Of a DNA stretch of 64,000 nt, positions 27,398 to 37,606 are shown piece by piece. A model generated the notes under the pieces. It was not told the DNA's origin. It did no database searches and saw only the letters and a program-made list of their open reading frames with translations. Numbering within the stretch: the first letter of the stretch is position 1; the number at the start of each line of letters is the position of its first letter. A program made the position numbers and the translations under genes. Origin of the DNA: Coprobacillaceae bacterium UN01-12pH3A (lineage in GTDB: Bacteria; Bacillota_I; Bacilli_A; Erysipelotrichales; Coprobacillaceae); contig JAQENU010000005.1 in assembly GCA_027676805.1 (NCBI GenBank), positions 1 through 64,000 of the forward strand, read 5' to 3'.

Positions 27398-28642
27398 ATG
27401 GCTAAAAAACAAGAACCTGTAACATTAGAAGATTTAAAAAAGAATATTTTAGAAACATCAAAAGTATTAGGCAAATTGACTCAGGAAGATTTAGATGCCT
27501 TTTTAACAAAATATGATTTGGATGACGAATCAGCAGAAGAACTTTTAACGTTCTTAACTGAAAACAATATTGATATTGTCGATGACTCTTTAGATGAATT
27601 GGAAGATGCTGATATCGACTTGGAATCATTAGAAGAAATTGATCTTAACCTAGATCTTGATTTGGACTCTGATATTGATGATTTAGCGACAGAAGAAGGA
27701 CCTGATTTAGACTTCGTTAATGATTTCGATTTAATGACCAGCGATACTTACAATATGTATACAGCTGCGACAGATACGTATGATGATAACCAATTAGGAA
27801 GCAACGTCAAGATTAATGATCCGGTTAAAATGTATTTAAAGGAGATCGGACGTGTAGAGCTGTTAAGCCATGATGAAGAAATTGAACTGGCAAAACGTAT
27901 TTTAGATGGAGACGAAGAAGCAAAAAAACGTTTAGCGGCAGCGAATTTACGTTTGGTAGTATCTATCGCAAAACGTTATGTCGGACGTGGAATGCTTTTC
28001 TTGGACTTGATTCAGGAAGGAAACATGGGATTAATCAAAGCTGTAGAAAAATTTGATTATACGAAAGGATTCAAATTCTCAACGTATGCGACATGGTGGA
28101 TCAGACAAGCGATTACTCGTGCTATTGCAGACCAAGCCAGAACAATTCGTATTCCGGTGCACATGGTAGAGACAATCAATAAATTGACACGTATTCAAAG
28201 ACAGCTGATTCAGGAATTGGGACGTGAACCTTATGCTGAAGAAATTGCTGAAAAAATGGATAATATGACACCTGAAAAGGTACGTGAAATTCAAAAAATT
28301 TCTTTAGAACCGGTTTCTTTGGAGACCCCTATCGGAGAAGAAGATGACTCGCATTTAGGAGATTTCATTGAAGATGAAGGGGCTATGTCACCGGATGATT
28401 ATGCGGCAAATGAATTACTGAAAGATGAATTGAATGAAGTCTTATTAGAATTAACAGATCGTGAAGAAAAAGTATTGCGTCTGCGTTTTGGATTAGATGA
28501 TGGACGTACACGTACTTTAGAAGAAGTCGGGAAAGAATTCAACGTTACTCGTGAGCGTATTCGCCAAATTGAAGCAAAGGCTTTAAGAAAATTAAAACAT
28601 CCATCTCGATCAAAACGTTTGAAAGATTTCCTAGATCGTTAA
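27398..28642 (+). CDS. rpoD: Primary sigma factor RpoD (SigA)
   Basis: The housekeeping sigma-70 factor. Region 1.2 begins near residue 135 ([13 protein letters not shown]). Region 2 contains [22 protein letters not shown], which reads the -10 box. Region 4 ends in the helix-turn-helix [20 protein letters not shown]. At 414 residues it is longer than B. subtilis SigA (371): the excess is an extremely acidic Asp/Leu-rich linker at about residues 62-105. Many promoters in the window have extended -10 elements, fitting its -10/extended -10 recognition. Confidence 0.97.
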   Translation: MAKKQEPVTLEDLKKNILETSKVLGKLTQEDLDAFLTKYDLDDESAEELLTFLTENNIDIVDDSLDELEDADIDLESLEEIDLNLDLDLDSDIDDLATEEGPDLDFVNDFDLMTSDTYNMYTAATDTYDDNQLGSNVKINDPVKMYLKEIGRVELLSHDEEIELAKRILDGDEEAKKRLAAANLRLVVSIAKRYVGRGMLFLDLIQEGNMGLIKAVEKFDYTKGFKFSTYATWWIRQAITRAIADQARTIRIPVHMVETINKLTRIQRQLIQELGREPYAEEIAEKMDNMTPEKVREIQKISLEPVSLETPIGEEDDSHLGDFIEDEGAMSPDDYAANELLKDELNEVLLELTDREEKVLRLRFGLDDGRTRTLEEVGKEFNVTRERIRQIEAKALRKLKHPSRSKRLKDFLDR

Positions 28643-28643
28643 A

Positions 28644-29336
28644 ATGAAATTATCAAAACGTTTGGATTGTATTGCGGCCATGATAAAAAAGCAAGCCAGC
28701 AGTGATGATCAGTTAGCCGATATTGGGACTGATCATGGCTATCTGCCTTGCTTTTTAGTAAAACAAAACATTGTCAGTACAGCTTATGCCTGTGATGTAT
28801 CAGAAGGTCCTTTGAGTTCTAGTAAAGAAACGATTCAGCAAATGCAATTACAAGATCACGTCATTCCTTTGTTAGGGGATGGACTGGAACCAATTATTGG
28901 CAAGCCAGTCACTATGGTTTCAATCAGCGGCATGGGCGGTTTTTTAATGGTTGATATTTTAAAAGCGCATTTAGATAAGCTAAATCAAGTGCATACCCTT
29001 ATCTTGCAGGCGAATATCTGTGAGTATTTTGTAAGAGAATATCTATGCAGTAATGGATGGAAAATTATAGATGAAGCGATTGTGAAAGACCTTCATCATC
29101 TTTACGAAGTTATTGTTTTTAAAAGAACAGATAAAAATATAGAATATACGATGCTGGATTATCGCTATGGTCCAATTTTAAGAAAAGATCAGCCATTATT
29201 GTTTAAACAGAAATGCCAGAGGGAAGTGAAGATCAAAAAACGTATTCTTGACAGCATCCAAGATCATACACATCCTAAGTTTCAGGAAACCCAAAGTGAT
29301 ATACGAGAGATAGAGGCGATATTAAATGATCATTAA
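28644..29336 (+). CDS. trmK: tRNA m1A22 methyltransferase TrmK
   Basis: A SAM-dependent methyltransferase that modifies A22 of tRNA in Gram-positive bacteria. ADIGTDHGYLPCFL near residues 25-38 is the SAM-binding motif I, and SISGMGGFLMVDIL near 91-104 holds the catalytic-region motif. Total 230 residues. It starts 1 nt after the rpoD stop and overlaps the next gene by 11 nt; the trmK-nif3 pair downstream of rpoD is conserved in Firmicutes. Confidence 0.93.
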   Translation: MKLSKRLDCIAAMIKKQASSDDQLADIGTDHGYLPCFLVKQNIVSTAYACDVSEGPLSSSKETIQQMQLQDHVIPLLGDGLEPIIGKPVTMVSISGMGGFLMVDILKAHLDKLNQVHTLILQANICEYFVREYLCSNGWKIIDEAIVKDLHHLYEVIVFKRTDKNIEYTMLDYRYGPILRKDQPLLFKQKCQREVKIKKRILDSIQDHTHPKFQETQSDIREIEAILNDH

Positions 29337-30078
29337 AGAAATAACCGACTATTTGGAAACTTTTTTCCCTTTAACTGATGCCTACGACTGGGATCACTGC
29401 GGACTGCAAGTAGGAAGTATTCATGAAGAAGTAAAAAACATTATGATTGCCCTTACTCCAGACGCTAAAGTGATGCAGGAATGCATCGATCATCATGTTG
29501 ATTTGCTGATCACGCATCATCCCTTATTGTTTGATCCGCTTTATTGTGTAAATACAGAAGAGGAAATTAGTAAAATCATTCAGATGGCACTCACCCATCA
29601 TATAACGATCTATAGCTATCATACCTGTATGGATCGCGCCCCACATTTATCTATGAATAAGTGGCTGATGGAAGCAATACAGATAGAAGAGTATCAGGAT
29701 TACGGAGAAGATGGCTTAATCAAAACGGCAAAGGTGGATACAACATTGAGACAGTTGATAAAAAAGATCAAGCAAGATCTGAAACTGCCGGCTTTGCGCT
29801 TTGTTGGTCATATTGATCAGCCAGTAAAAAAGATCGCGGTCATTGGGGGAAGTGGTGCTGATTTTATTGATGAGCTTTCTAATCAGGTTGATGTTTTAAT
29901 CACGGGTGACATTAAATACCATGAAGCACAAAATGCTTTAAGCAAAGGTTTATGCTTAATTGATGTCGGACATTTTGCAGAGCGAATAATGGTTCCTCAG
30001 GTTCGAATGCTTCTTGAAGAAAAATTTGCTGTCACGATTTACGAAAGTCAGCAGGAAGATTATATTCAGTTTGGCTAA
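29326..30078 (+). CDS. Nif3-like dinuclear metal-centre protein (YqfO type)
   Basis: A Nif3/YbgI family protein; often annotated as GTP cyclohydrolase I type 2, but the true function is unsettled. Metal-ligand motifs ITHHPLLF (His pair), HTCMD and the C-terminal GHFAERI are present. At 250 residues it lacks the internal insertion found in B. subtilis YqfO. It overlaps trmK by 11 nt and closes the rpoD operon, followed by a terminator. Confidence 0.9.
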   Translation: MIIKEITDYLETFFPLTDAYDWDHCGLQVGSIHEEVKNIMIALTPDAKVMQECIDHHVDLLITHHPLLFDPLYCVNTEEEISKIIQMALTHHITIYSYHTCMDRAPHLSMNKWLMEAIQIEEYQDYGEDGLIKTAKVDTTLRQLIKKIKQDLKLPALRFVGHIDQPVKKIAVIGGSGADFIDELSNQVDVLITGDIKYHEAQNALSKGLCLIDVGHFAERIMVPQVRMLLEEKFAVTIYESQQEDYIQFG

Positions 30079-30103
30079 AGTCATCTTTTAGATGGCTTTT
30101 TTC
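30079..30103 (+). terminator. Terminator of the glyS-dnaG-rpoD-trmK-nif3 operon
   Basis: AGTCATC (30079-30085) pairs with GATGGCT (30091-30097) around a TTTTA loop and is followed by six T. Confidence 0.8.
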
Positions 30104-30193
30104 ATGTTTTTAAAGCTCTATGAAATAAATGGGATGTAGTAAATGTATTATCATTATACTTTTATGACAGGTAAAACGGAAAGCGTTTTTTCA

Positions 30194-30221
30194 TTTACAA
30201 TTTATTTTGAGAAGGTATAAT
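30194..30221 (+). promoter_or_regulatory. Promoter of the Xaa-Pro aminopeptidase gene
   Basis: TTTACA (30194-30199), a 16-bp spacer and TATAAT (30216-30221). Just upstream (30176-30190) is an AAAACG/CGTTTT hairpin followed by T, possibly a leftover terminator. Confidence 0.65.
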
Positions 30222-30245
30222 AAAAAGAGGTAAGGGGGAAAAACA

Positions 30246-31484
30246 ATGAGCAAAAAAGCAAGACAGACACAAGTCTATGAACAAATGCAGGAAAATGATT
30301 TATTGATTCTTTATTCAGGGATACAGCATCATATTAGTTTAGATGCCTACCATCCATTTGCTGTCAATACACAATTCTTTTATCTGACTGGGATTGAAAG
30401 AAAAGATGTTATATTCGTGATGCATAAAAATACAGAAATGCAGCCTGTTTTATTTATTAAGCGTATCGATCCATTGGAAGAAAAATGGCAGGGAAAACAA
30501 TTAACAGCAGCCCAAGCCAGTGAGTTATCACAGATTGAAACGGTTAAATATTTAGATGAATTCGATAAATATATGAATACCTTGATGATGCAAAATAATA
30601 TTCAAAACGTTTATTTTGATCTGTATCGTAATTCACCGACAGATCTACCGGACTATAATATGGTGATGGCAGAGCAGTTTAAAACAACGTATCCATCTGT
30701 AAGAATTGAAAATGCTTATGCCTTGATTGCACCGCTTCGTATGCAAAAAGACGAAGAAGAAATCGCTAAAGTGCAAAAAGCAATCGATATTACACAAATC
30801 GGTTTAGAGTTTGTGATGCAGACTTTAAAACCGGGGATGCAGGAAAATCAGGTGCAGGCGAACTTTGAATATAGGATTCGCTATAATGGTGCGAGCGGTC
30901 CGTCTTTTGCGACCATTGCCGGGGCCGGGTATAACGGAACCATGCTGCATTATTCCGAAAACTGCGGGCCTTGCAGAGATAATGAATTGATCCTTTTGGA
31001 TTTAGGCGCAAAATATGAGGGATACTGTGCTGATATTACACGTACGTATCCAATCAATGGGAAATTTACTGCGCGCCAAAAACAAATTTATGATATTGTC
31101 TTAAAAGCAAATCAGGCCGTTGCTGCTGCAGCAAAACCGGGCATGACAACCGTTGAACTAAACAATGTCTGCAAAGAAGTGTTAGCTAACGGATTAAAAG
31201 AAATTGGATTAATCAAAGAGGACAGTGAGCTAATCAAGTATTACATGCATGGGGTATCCCATCATTTAGGTATTGATGTTCATGATGCGACCATTGCCAG
31301 CAATAAAGAATTGCGTCCGGGAGCCATCATCACCAACGAACCGGGACTTTATATTGACGAAGAAAGTATCGGCATTCGTATTGAAGATGATTTGCTGATT
31401 ACAAAAGACGGATGCGTGGTATTATCAAAAGACATTATCCGTACAACAGACGAAATCGAAACCTATATGGCTCAGTTTAAATAA
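30246..31484 (+). CDS. Xaa-Pro aminopeptidase (M24B, PepP-like)
   Basis: A cytoplasmic metallopeptidase removing N-terminal residues before proline. The N-terminal creatinase-like domain (about 1-165) is followed by the pita-bread fold. Metal ligands are visible: Asp in LLDLGAKYEGYCADITRT, His in GVSHHLGIDVHD, Glu in NEPGLYI and Glu in GIRIEDDLLI. Length 412 fits PepP-type enzymes. AAGGGGG precedes the ATG. The acetyltransferase gene follows after 1 nt. Confidence 0.94.
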   Translation: MSKKARQTQVYEQMQENDLLILYSGIQHHISLDAYHPFAVNTQFFYLTGIERKDVIFVMHKNTEMQPVLFIKRIDPLEEKWQGKQLTAAQASELSQIETVKYLDEFDKYMNTLMMQNNIQNVYFDLYRNSPTDLPDYNMVMAEQFKTTYPSVRIENAYALIAPLRMQKDEEEIAKVQKAIDITQIGLEFVMQTLKPGMQENQVQANFEYRIRYNGASGPSFATIAGAGYNGTMLHYSENCGPCRDNELILLDLGAKYEGYCADITRTYPINGKFTARQKQIYDIVLKANQAVAAAAKPGMTTVELNNVCKEVLANGLKEIGLIKEDSELIKYYMHGVSHHLGIDVHDATIASNKELRPGAIITNEPGLYIDEESIGIRIEDDLLITKDGCVVLSKDIIRTTDEIETYMAQFK

Positions 31485-31485
31485 G

Positions 31486-32016
31486 ATGATGAAATCTCCT
31501 TGTATAAAAAGTGAACGTTTGGTATTGAAGCCGCATGGAATAAGCTACTTAGAATCCACTCACGTTTATGCCAGTGATTTAAGTAATACGTTATATATGG
31601 TGCATCTCCCCAATCAAAATAGAGAAGAAACAAAACACTTTTTAGAAAACGTAAGTAAAGAGTGGGAGAAAGAAACACCGGATTTTTATGAATTTGCTGT
31701 TCTGCTGAATAATGTGCATATTGGTGCAGTTTCACTTTATCTTGATGAAAATCATACTATCGGTGAATTGGGCTGGATATTAAACAAACACTACTGGCAC
31801 CATGGGTATGCCCTTGAGGCTGCTAAGGCCATGATTGAATTTGCTAAAGCGATAGGATTAAAACGATTGATTGCGCATTGTGATGATCAAAATACGGCAT
31901 CTTATAAAGTTATGGAAAAGTTAGGGATGGAGCTCGTTTCGATTACCGATGGGCGCTATAATAAAGCCAGCAAAGAAGAGTCCAAAGAACGTATGTATCA
32001 GTTGATTTTAGAATAG
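31486..32016 (+). CDS. GNAT acetyltransferase (RimJ/RimL-like)
   Basis: A 176-residue Gcn5-related N-acetyltransferase. The fold pattern (IKSERLVLKP start, GELGWILNKHYWHHGYALEAAKAMIEFA with the acetyl-CoA loop, LIAHCDDQNTASYKVMEKLGM) is that of RimJ/RimL-like enzymes, which acetylate protein N-termini or small amines; the substrate is unknown. It begins 1 nt after the aminopeptidase stop and is probably cotranscribed. Its stop codon sits inside the terminator stem. Confidence 0.88.
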   Translation: MMKSPCIKSERLVLKPHGISYLESTHVYASDLSNTLYMVHLPNQNREETKHFLENVSKEWEKETPDFYEFAVLLNNVHIGAVSLYLDENHTIGELGWILNKHYWHHGYALEAAKAMIEFAKAIGLKRLIAHCDDQNTASYKVMEKLGMELVSITDGRYNKASKEESKERMYQLILE

Positions 32017-32035
32017 GGAAACCTATTCTTTTTTT
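32011..32035 (+). terminator. Terminator after the GNAT gene
   Basis: GAATAGG (32011-32017), a GAAA tetraloop and CCTATTC (32022-32028) are followed by seven T. The TAG stop codon is part of the stem. Confidence 0.9.
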
Positions 32036-32102
32036 AAACCGGACAGACAGCTGTCAAGTTATCTTTAGTATAATAAGCTTAGAAATGAAAGGAGAATGAA
32101 CA

Positions 32103-32735
32103 ATGGCATTTGATTATAAAAAAGAACAAAAGGCATTTTACCGTCCGACAGTAAAACCGCAGATTATCGATATTCCGCCAATGCAGTTTCTATCCGTAGA
32201 AGGAACAGGAAACCCAAATGATCCTGACGGACAGTACAGCGATGCGATCAGACAGCTTTATGGAGTTGCTTATACTTTAAAGATGAGTTATAAGAAAGGC
32301 TATGATATGGAAGGCTTTTTCGAGTATGTTGTCCCTCCGTTAGAAGGATTTTGGTGGATGGAAAATAAAAAAGGCGTAGATTACGCCCATAAAGAAGATT
32401 TTCATTGGATTTCGCTCATTCGTCTGCCTGAATTCGTTAAAGAGAAGGATGTGGAATGGGCAAAAGAACAAGCCACTCTTAAAAAGAAGAAAGACTTTTC
32501 AAAAGTAAAGCTCTTTAGCTATGATGAGGGGTGCTGTGTGCAGTGCTTGCATTTAGGAAGTTATGATGATGAACCGCAAACGGTAGAAAAGATGCATCGT
32601 TATATCGAAGAAAACGGCTATGTCTTGGATATTACCGATCAGCGCTATCATCATGAAATTTATCTGTCCGACGGACGTAAATCTGATCCAACTAAAATGA
32701 AAACGATTATTCGTCATCCTGTTCGTAAATTATAA
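32103..32735 (+). CDS. GyrI-like small-molecule-binding protein
   Basis: A 210-residue protein of the GyrI-like (SBM) fold family: MAFDYKKEQKAFYRP start, IPPMQFLSVEGTG, then a C-terminal LHLGSYDDEPQTVEKMHRYI and YHHEIYLSD. Members bind or hydrolyse small amphiphilic compounds; some accompany multidrug regulators. No regulator domain is fused here. GAAAGGAGAATGAAC precedes the ATG, and a TATAAT lies at 32069-32074. A 10-bp palindrome GACAGCTGTC (32046-32055) is just upstream of that box. Confidence 0.85.
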   Translation: MAFDYKKEQKAFYRPTVKPQIIDIPPMQFLSVEGTGNPNDPDGQYSDAIRQLYGVAYTLKMSYKKGYDMEGFFEYVVPPLEGFWWMENKKGVDYAHKEDFHWISLIRLPEFVKEKDVEWAKEQATLKKKKDFSKVKLFSYDEGCCVQCLHLGSYDDEPQTVEKMHRYIEENGYVLDITDQRYHHEIYLSDGRKSDPTKMKTIIRHPVRKL

Positions 32736-32750
32736 CGTCTGACGCAATAA

Positions 32751-32777
32751 GCCCCATTCTATGAAATAGAGTGGGGC
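32751..32777. terminator. Bidirectional hairpin between GyrI-like and GH1 genes
   Basis: A 12-bp stem (32751-32762 with 32766-32777, one G-U pair) with a 3-nt loop separates two convergent genes; T tracts on both sides are short. Confidence 0.7.
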
Positions 32778-32783
32778 ATTAGA

Positions 32784-34256
<1,473 letters not shown>

Positions 34257-34291
34257 CTAATCATTAAAATAAATACTTTAGATAAATGTTG

Positions 34292-35224
34292 TTAAAAGTT
34301 TGAGGCAGTTAAATAAAGAGCGGTTAATAACACTAAATTGATAACAACCGTTATTAATACACTTCTTACATAAGGATAGGGCTTTTCTACTGCTTTTTTC
34401 ATTTTATTATCTGTAATAAGCATCCATGCTACATTATAAATGAGATAAGGAAACAAAATCAGTAAAAGTTGCATCGCTTCTGGGGTATTATTGGAAATAT
34501 TGAAATGTTCCATCACAAACCACATCATGCCTACTAAACTAAAGACAGAGCCTAAAAAGACAAACAAAGGAATCTGGCTTCCCACATTATCTACTTTCTT
34601 TAAAAGCAGCTGATCTTTATAACGATAATTAACAAGCAGGATAGAACCGATAAAATTTAAAATGAAGACCAGCATGATCAGAGGAAATATCTTAGGGTTG
34701 ACATCAAGATAGACCAAAATCAAAAATAACAGCATGAATCCGCTAATATCTATTAATACAACATGAAGTATAGAAAGGATCATCTTTTTTAATGTCGGAT
34801 AATGATAGGGCAGAGAGGAATCAAAGCCGGCAATCAATGTATAGTCTTCATTTTTGATGACATAGTTAAATATGAAATAAAGTGTTGTTGCCATTAAAAG
34901 CATAATATAAACGAAAATATCTTCACCAATTAACGGAAGTCCTAAGTTCCAGCGAACGATCAGATTAATGACTGCCATCAAAACAATGCTCATATAAAGC
35001 AAAGCAGAATAATTTTTGATCGGTTTTGCAACAGTGGATAAATGGATCAGATCGGTATTGAAAATCTCTCCTAAGCGCTGCAAGGTTTGCAGATCAGGCG
35101 TTGTTTTCCCGGTTTCATAAGAAGATATCGCCTGCCTGGTAATAAATAAAAGATCAGCCAGCTCCTGTTGGGTCATTCCTTTTTGTTGTCGTAAGCTTTT
35201 AATTTGTTCACCAATGGTATTCAT
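34292..35224 (-). CDS. XRE-family HTH regulator with multi-span membrane domain
   Basis: Residues ~6-60 are an HTH_3 DNA-binding domain (IKSLRQQKGMTQQELADLLFITRQAISSYETGKTTPD). After residue 85 the protein has six or seven hydrophobic segments, so the regulator is probably membrane-anchored. It resembles other Firmicute HTH-membrane proteins of unknown signal. The start at 35224 follows GAGGTG at a proper distance; the frame runs further upstream to 35344 without a ribosome-binding site. It is divergent from the M23 peptidase gene. Confidence 0.85.
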   Translation of the reverse strand: MNTIGEQIKSLRQQKGMTQQELADLLFITRQAISSYETGKTTPDLQTLQRLGEIFNTDLIHLSTVAKPIKNYSALLYMSIVLMAVINLIVRWNLGLPLIGEDIFVYIMLLMATTLYFIFNYVIKNEDYTLIAGFDSSLPYHYPTLKKMILSILHVVLIDISGFMLLFLILVYLDVNPKIFPLIMLVFILNFIGSILLVNYRYKDQLLLKKVDNVGSQIPLFVFLGSVFSLVGMMWFVMEHFNISNNTPEAMQLLLILFPYLIYNVAWMLITDNKMKKAVEKPYPYVRSVLITVVINLVLLTALYLTASNF

Positions 35225-35331
35225 AAGTTTCACCTCATAGCTATTGTATAGTTTCATGCTGATAAAGTCACGCAACAAATCATTGCTATTGAAATTGTGG
35301 GCATAACCAGCCTGTTTTTTTATTATCGAAA

Positions 35332-35360
35332 ATGACAGATGCACATAAGTATGATACGAT
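35332..35360 (+). promoter_or_regulatory. Promoter of the M23 peptidase gene
   Basis: ATGACA (35332-35337), a 17-bp spacer and TACGAT (35355-35360). It lies in the divergent intergenic region next to the HTH-membrane regulator. Confidence 0.5.
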
Positions 35361-35390
35361 CATTCTATAGTAACGCATAAAAAGGAGGCG

Positions 35391-36275
35391 GTGTTTATCT
35401 TAAAAGCAATTCAGCTTATGAAAAAAATGTACTGGTTTGGGTGTTTTGGACTCTTTGGAACCCTTCTTGATTATCCCTATTTGTCGCTTTTTTACTTATT
35501 CTTTCTATTAGCCCCGATTGAGCTTATTTTGAGCTTGATATATGATCTTAAAAAAGAGGAGCATTCATCAAAGACAAGCGATTTAAAATTCCTTTTTCAG
35601 AATCTTGGCATGCTGATCGGCATTCCGATTATTTATATGCGCTGTTGGTTTCATTTACCTGATCATCATTATAAAGCAAAAGTCAGTTACAGGCTTCCGT
35701 TTGATGGCGAATGGCTGACGGTAAATGGTGGATTGGATAAGGAAACATCGCATTCTTGGAGCATCTGCAATCAGCGCTATGCTTACGATTTTTATATAGA
35801 TCAAGAGGGGAAATCTTATCGTACAGATGGGAAGACAGTCAGTGACTATTATTGTTATGGAGAATCGGTTTTATCGCCGGCAGACGGGGTAGTTGTGGAT
35901 ATAAAGGATAGCTTTGAGGATACACCAATTAGTGAAAATGGAGAAATCCAATGCTTAGCTTCCGATATAAGGGGCAATTACATTGTCATCCATCATGGAG
36001 AAAAAGAATATACAACGATTGCCCATTTAAAAAAAGGGAGCATTCTCGTCAAGGCTGGAGACTATGTATCGCAGGGACAGCCAATTGCTCGCTGCGGCAA
36101 CAGCGGAAATACCAGTGAACCGCATATCCATTTCCAATTACAACAGGGCAAAAGCTTTCTTTTTTCAGCAAGTCTGCCAATCTACTTCGATGGAATTCAG
36201 GAGACTTTGGAAAGTACTGACATTCACTATCTCACAAGAGGTCAGAGAGTAACAAATATAAAAAAGAATAAATAA
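35391..36275 (+). CDS. Membrane-anchored M23 metallopeptidase
   Basis: A cell-wall peptidase of the LytM/M23 type. Two N-terminal hydrophobic segments (about 8-50) anchor it; the catalytic domain spans ~155-265 with the YAYDFYID metal region, LSPADGVVVDI, GNYIVIHHG and the HIHFQL motif. The start is unsure: AAAGGAGG lies only 2-3 nt before the GTG at 35391, whereas the next Met codon at 35418 is 30 nt away. Standing divergent to an HTH-membrane regulator suggests linked control (inference). Confidence 0.85.
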   Translation: MFILKAIQLMKKMYWFGCFGLFGTLLDYPYLSLFYLFFLLAPIELILSLIYDLKKEEHSSKTSDLKFLFQNLGMLIGIPIIYMRCWFHLPDHHYKAKVSYRLPFDGEWLTVNGGLDKETSHSWSICNQRYAYDFYIDQEGKSYRTDGKTVSDYYCYGESVLSPADGVVVDIKDSFEDTPISENGEIQCLASDIRGNYIVIHHGEKEYTTIAHLKKGSILVKAGDYVSQGQPIARCGNSGNTSEPHIHFQLQQGKSFLFSASLPIYFDGIQETLESTDIHYLTRGQRVTNIKKNK

Positions 36276-36310
36276 AATATATTCTAATAATTTTATAAAG
36301 AGTTATCAGA

Positions 36311-36390
36311 TGAATGAAGGAGAGTAAAATCTCTTTTTTATTTGATAATGAAAGATTGATTCGATCAGCAGCGGTCATTATTTTTTATTA
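36311..36390 (+). terminator. Two hairpins before yqfC
   Basis: A weak AGAG/CTCT stem followed by six T lies near 36320-36340. A second hairpin pairs ATAATGA (about 36344) with TCATTAT (about 36374) and is followed by six T. Together they probably terminate the M23 transcript. Confidence 0.5.
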
Positions 36391-36450
36391 AAAGATGGGA
36401 TTAAAGCATTTTGTTTAGAAGTGCTTCATATAATTTCATGAGGTGATATT

Positions 36451-36648
36451 GTGATATATTTAGACCAAAGTAAGATCGTGATAAAGCAATATGAAAGCAT
36501 CATCACATTAGAAACACATTGTATCCTATTGAAAATGCCCAAATGTATGTTAAAGCTGATTGGAGATGATTTCATCGTTGTGTACTTATCACAAGAAGAA
36601 ATCCATATTCGAGGCATTATGAAAGAAGTTAAATTTATTTATGCTTAA
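36451..36648 (+). CDS. yqfC: Sporulation protein YqfC (YabP/YqfC family)
   Basis: A 65-residue protein matching the YabP/YqfC fold, with the repeated beta-strand pattern and the LKMPKCMLKLIGDDFIVVYLS core. In Bacillus the gene is expressed in the mother cell during sporulation under SigE. The GTG start at 36451 is preceded by GAGGTGAT. The ORF overlaps yqfD by 8 nt and heads the yqfC-yqfD-phoH operon, as in other endospore formers. Confidence 0.85.
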   Translation: MIYLDQSKIVIKQYESIITLETHCILLKMPKCMLKLIGDDFIVVYLSQEEIHIRGIMKEVKFIYA

Positions 36649-37606
36649 CATCAGCTTGGGCTATGATGTGTATGAAATTGAGTGTATCAATATCTCCTAT
36701 TACATTGATTTATTTACTAAAAATAAGGTGCAGCTGTACCATTTGCGTAAGATCGATACATATACGTATAGTTTTTTAGTGCGGCGCAGAGACACTTATA
36801 TCTTACAGAAAACAGATGCTCCGCTGCAATTTATTCGAAGTGTCGGTCCGCTTTACTATATTACTCGTTTTTTCAAAAGTAAGGTGAAGCTTGTCGGGGC
36901 AGTGGTTTTTATCGGTGTATTCTATTATACACAGCAGCATATTTTAAATTTAAAAATCATTGGTACGCAGTATCAGTTAAATGAAGAAATTGTCGCCAAG
37001 CTGAAAGACTATCATATTGACTTTTTTGATAAGAAAATGTCCTTGGATGATATTGCCAATTTAAAAAATCAGCTGCTCAATGACTATAAAAGCAATATTG
37101 ATTGGATAAATATCTATCAACAAGGGGAAACTATCTATATAGAGTACACTAATAAAAAAGAGTCGCAGATCGTAGAAAAAGATGTTCGCCCGATTGTTGC
37201 CTGCAAGGAAAGTGTCATCAAGGAATTTCAGATTCAAAGCGGTTATATCATGAGCAGCATCAATCAGTATGTGCAGCCGGGGGATTTATTGGTCAGCAAT
37301 GCCATTGTGTCAACATTTGATGAGACGATTATGGTGTATCCTAAAGGAAAAGTATATGGATATACATGGTATGATATTGAAAAAGAATTACCCCTTCAAG
37401 ATGAAGCTGATGATTTTAATACATTACTGCTGCAAATCCGCAATGAGCTGCAGCAGCAATTAGGCAGTGAGGCAAAGATTGACAAAGAAAAGGTTTTGCA
37501 TTATAGCATTGATAATAGTAAAATAAGGTTAAAGGTACATTATACCGTAATAGAAGATATAGCATGCAAGGGAGATATGAATGAGCAAAACACTGAAACT
37601 AACTGA
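36641..37606 (+). CDS. yqfD: Sporulation protein YqfD
   Basis: A 321-residue membrane protein. The N-terminal ~85 residues are soluble, one hydrophobic helix lies near residues 86-105, and the C-terminal part shows the conserved NIYQQGETIYIEYTNK and QPGDLLVSN regions of YqfD. In Bacillus it is made during sporulation in the mother cell and contributes to engulfment-stage functions. It is slightly shorter than the B. subtilis protein. The end overlaps phoH by 26 nt. Confidence 0.88.
   Translation: MLNISLGYDVYEIECINISYYIDLFTKNKVQLYHLRKIDTYTYSFLVRRRDTYILQKTDAPLQFIRSVGPLYYITRFFKSKVKLVGAVVFIGVFYYTQQHILNLKIIGTQYQLNEEIVAKLKDYHIDFFDKKMSLDDIANLKNQLLNDYKSNIDWINIYQQGETIYIEYTNKKESQIVEKDVRPIVACKESVIKEFQIQSGYIMSSINQYVQPGDLLVSNAIVSTFDETIMVYPKGKVYGYTWYDIEKELPLQDEADDFNTLLLQIRNELQQQLGSEAKIDKEKVLHYSIDNSKIRLKVHYTVIEDIACKGDMNEQNTETN

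Noticed and set aside
30176..30191. cre site before the Xaa-Pro aminopeptidase gene
   Set aside because: AAAACG/GCGTTTT resembles a cre core but lacks the TGnAA left arm on either strand; a small hairpin explains it better.
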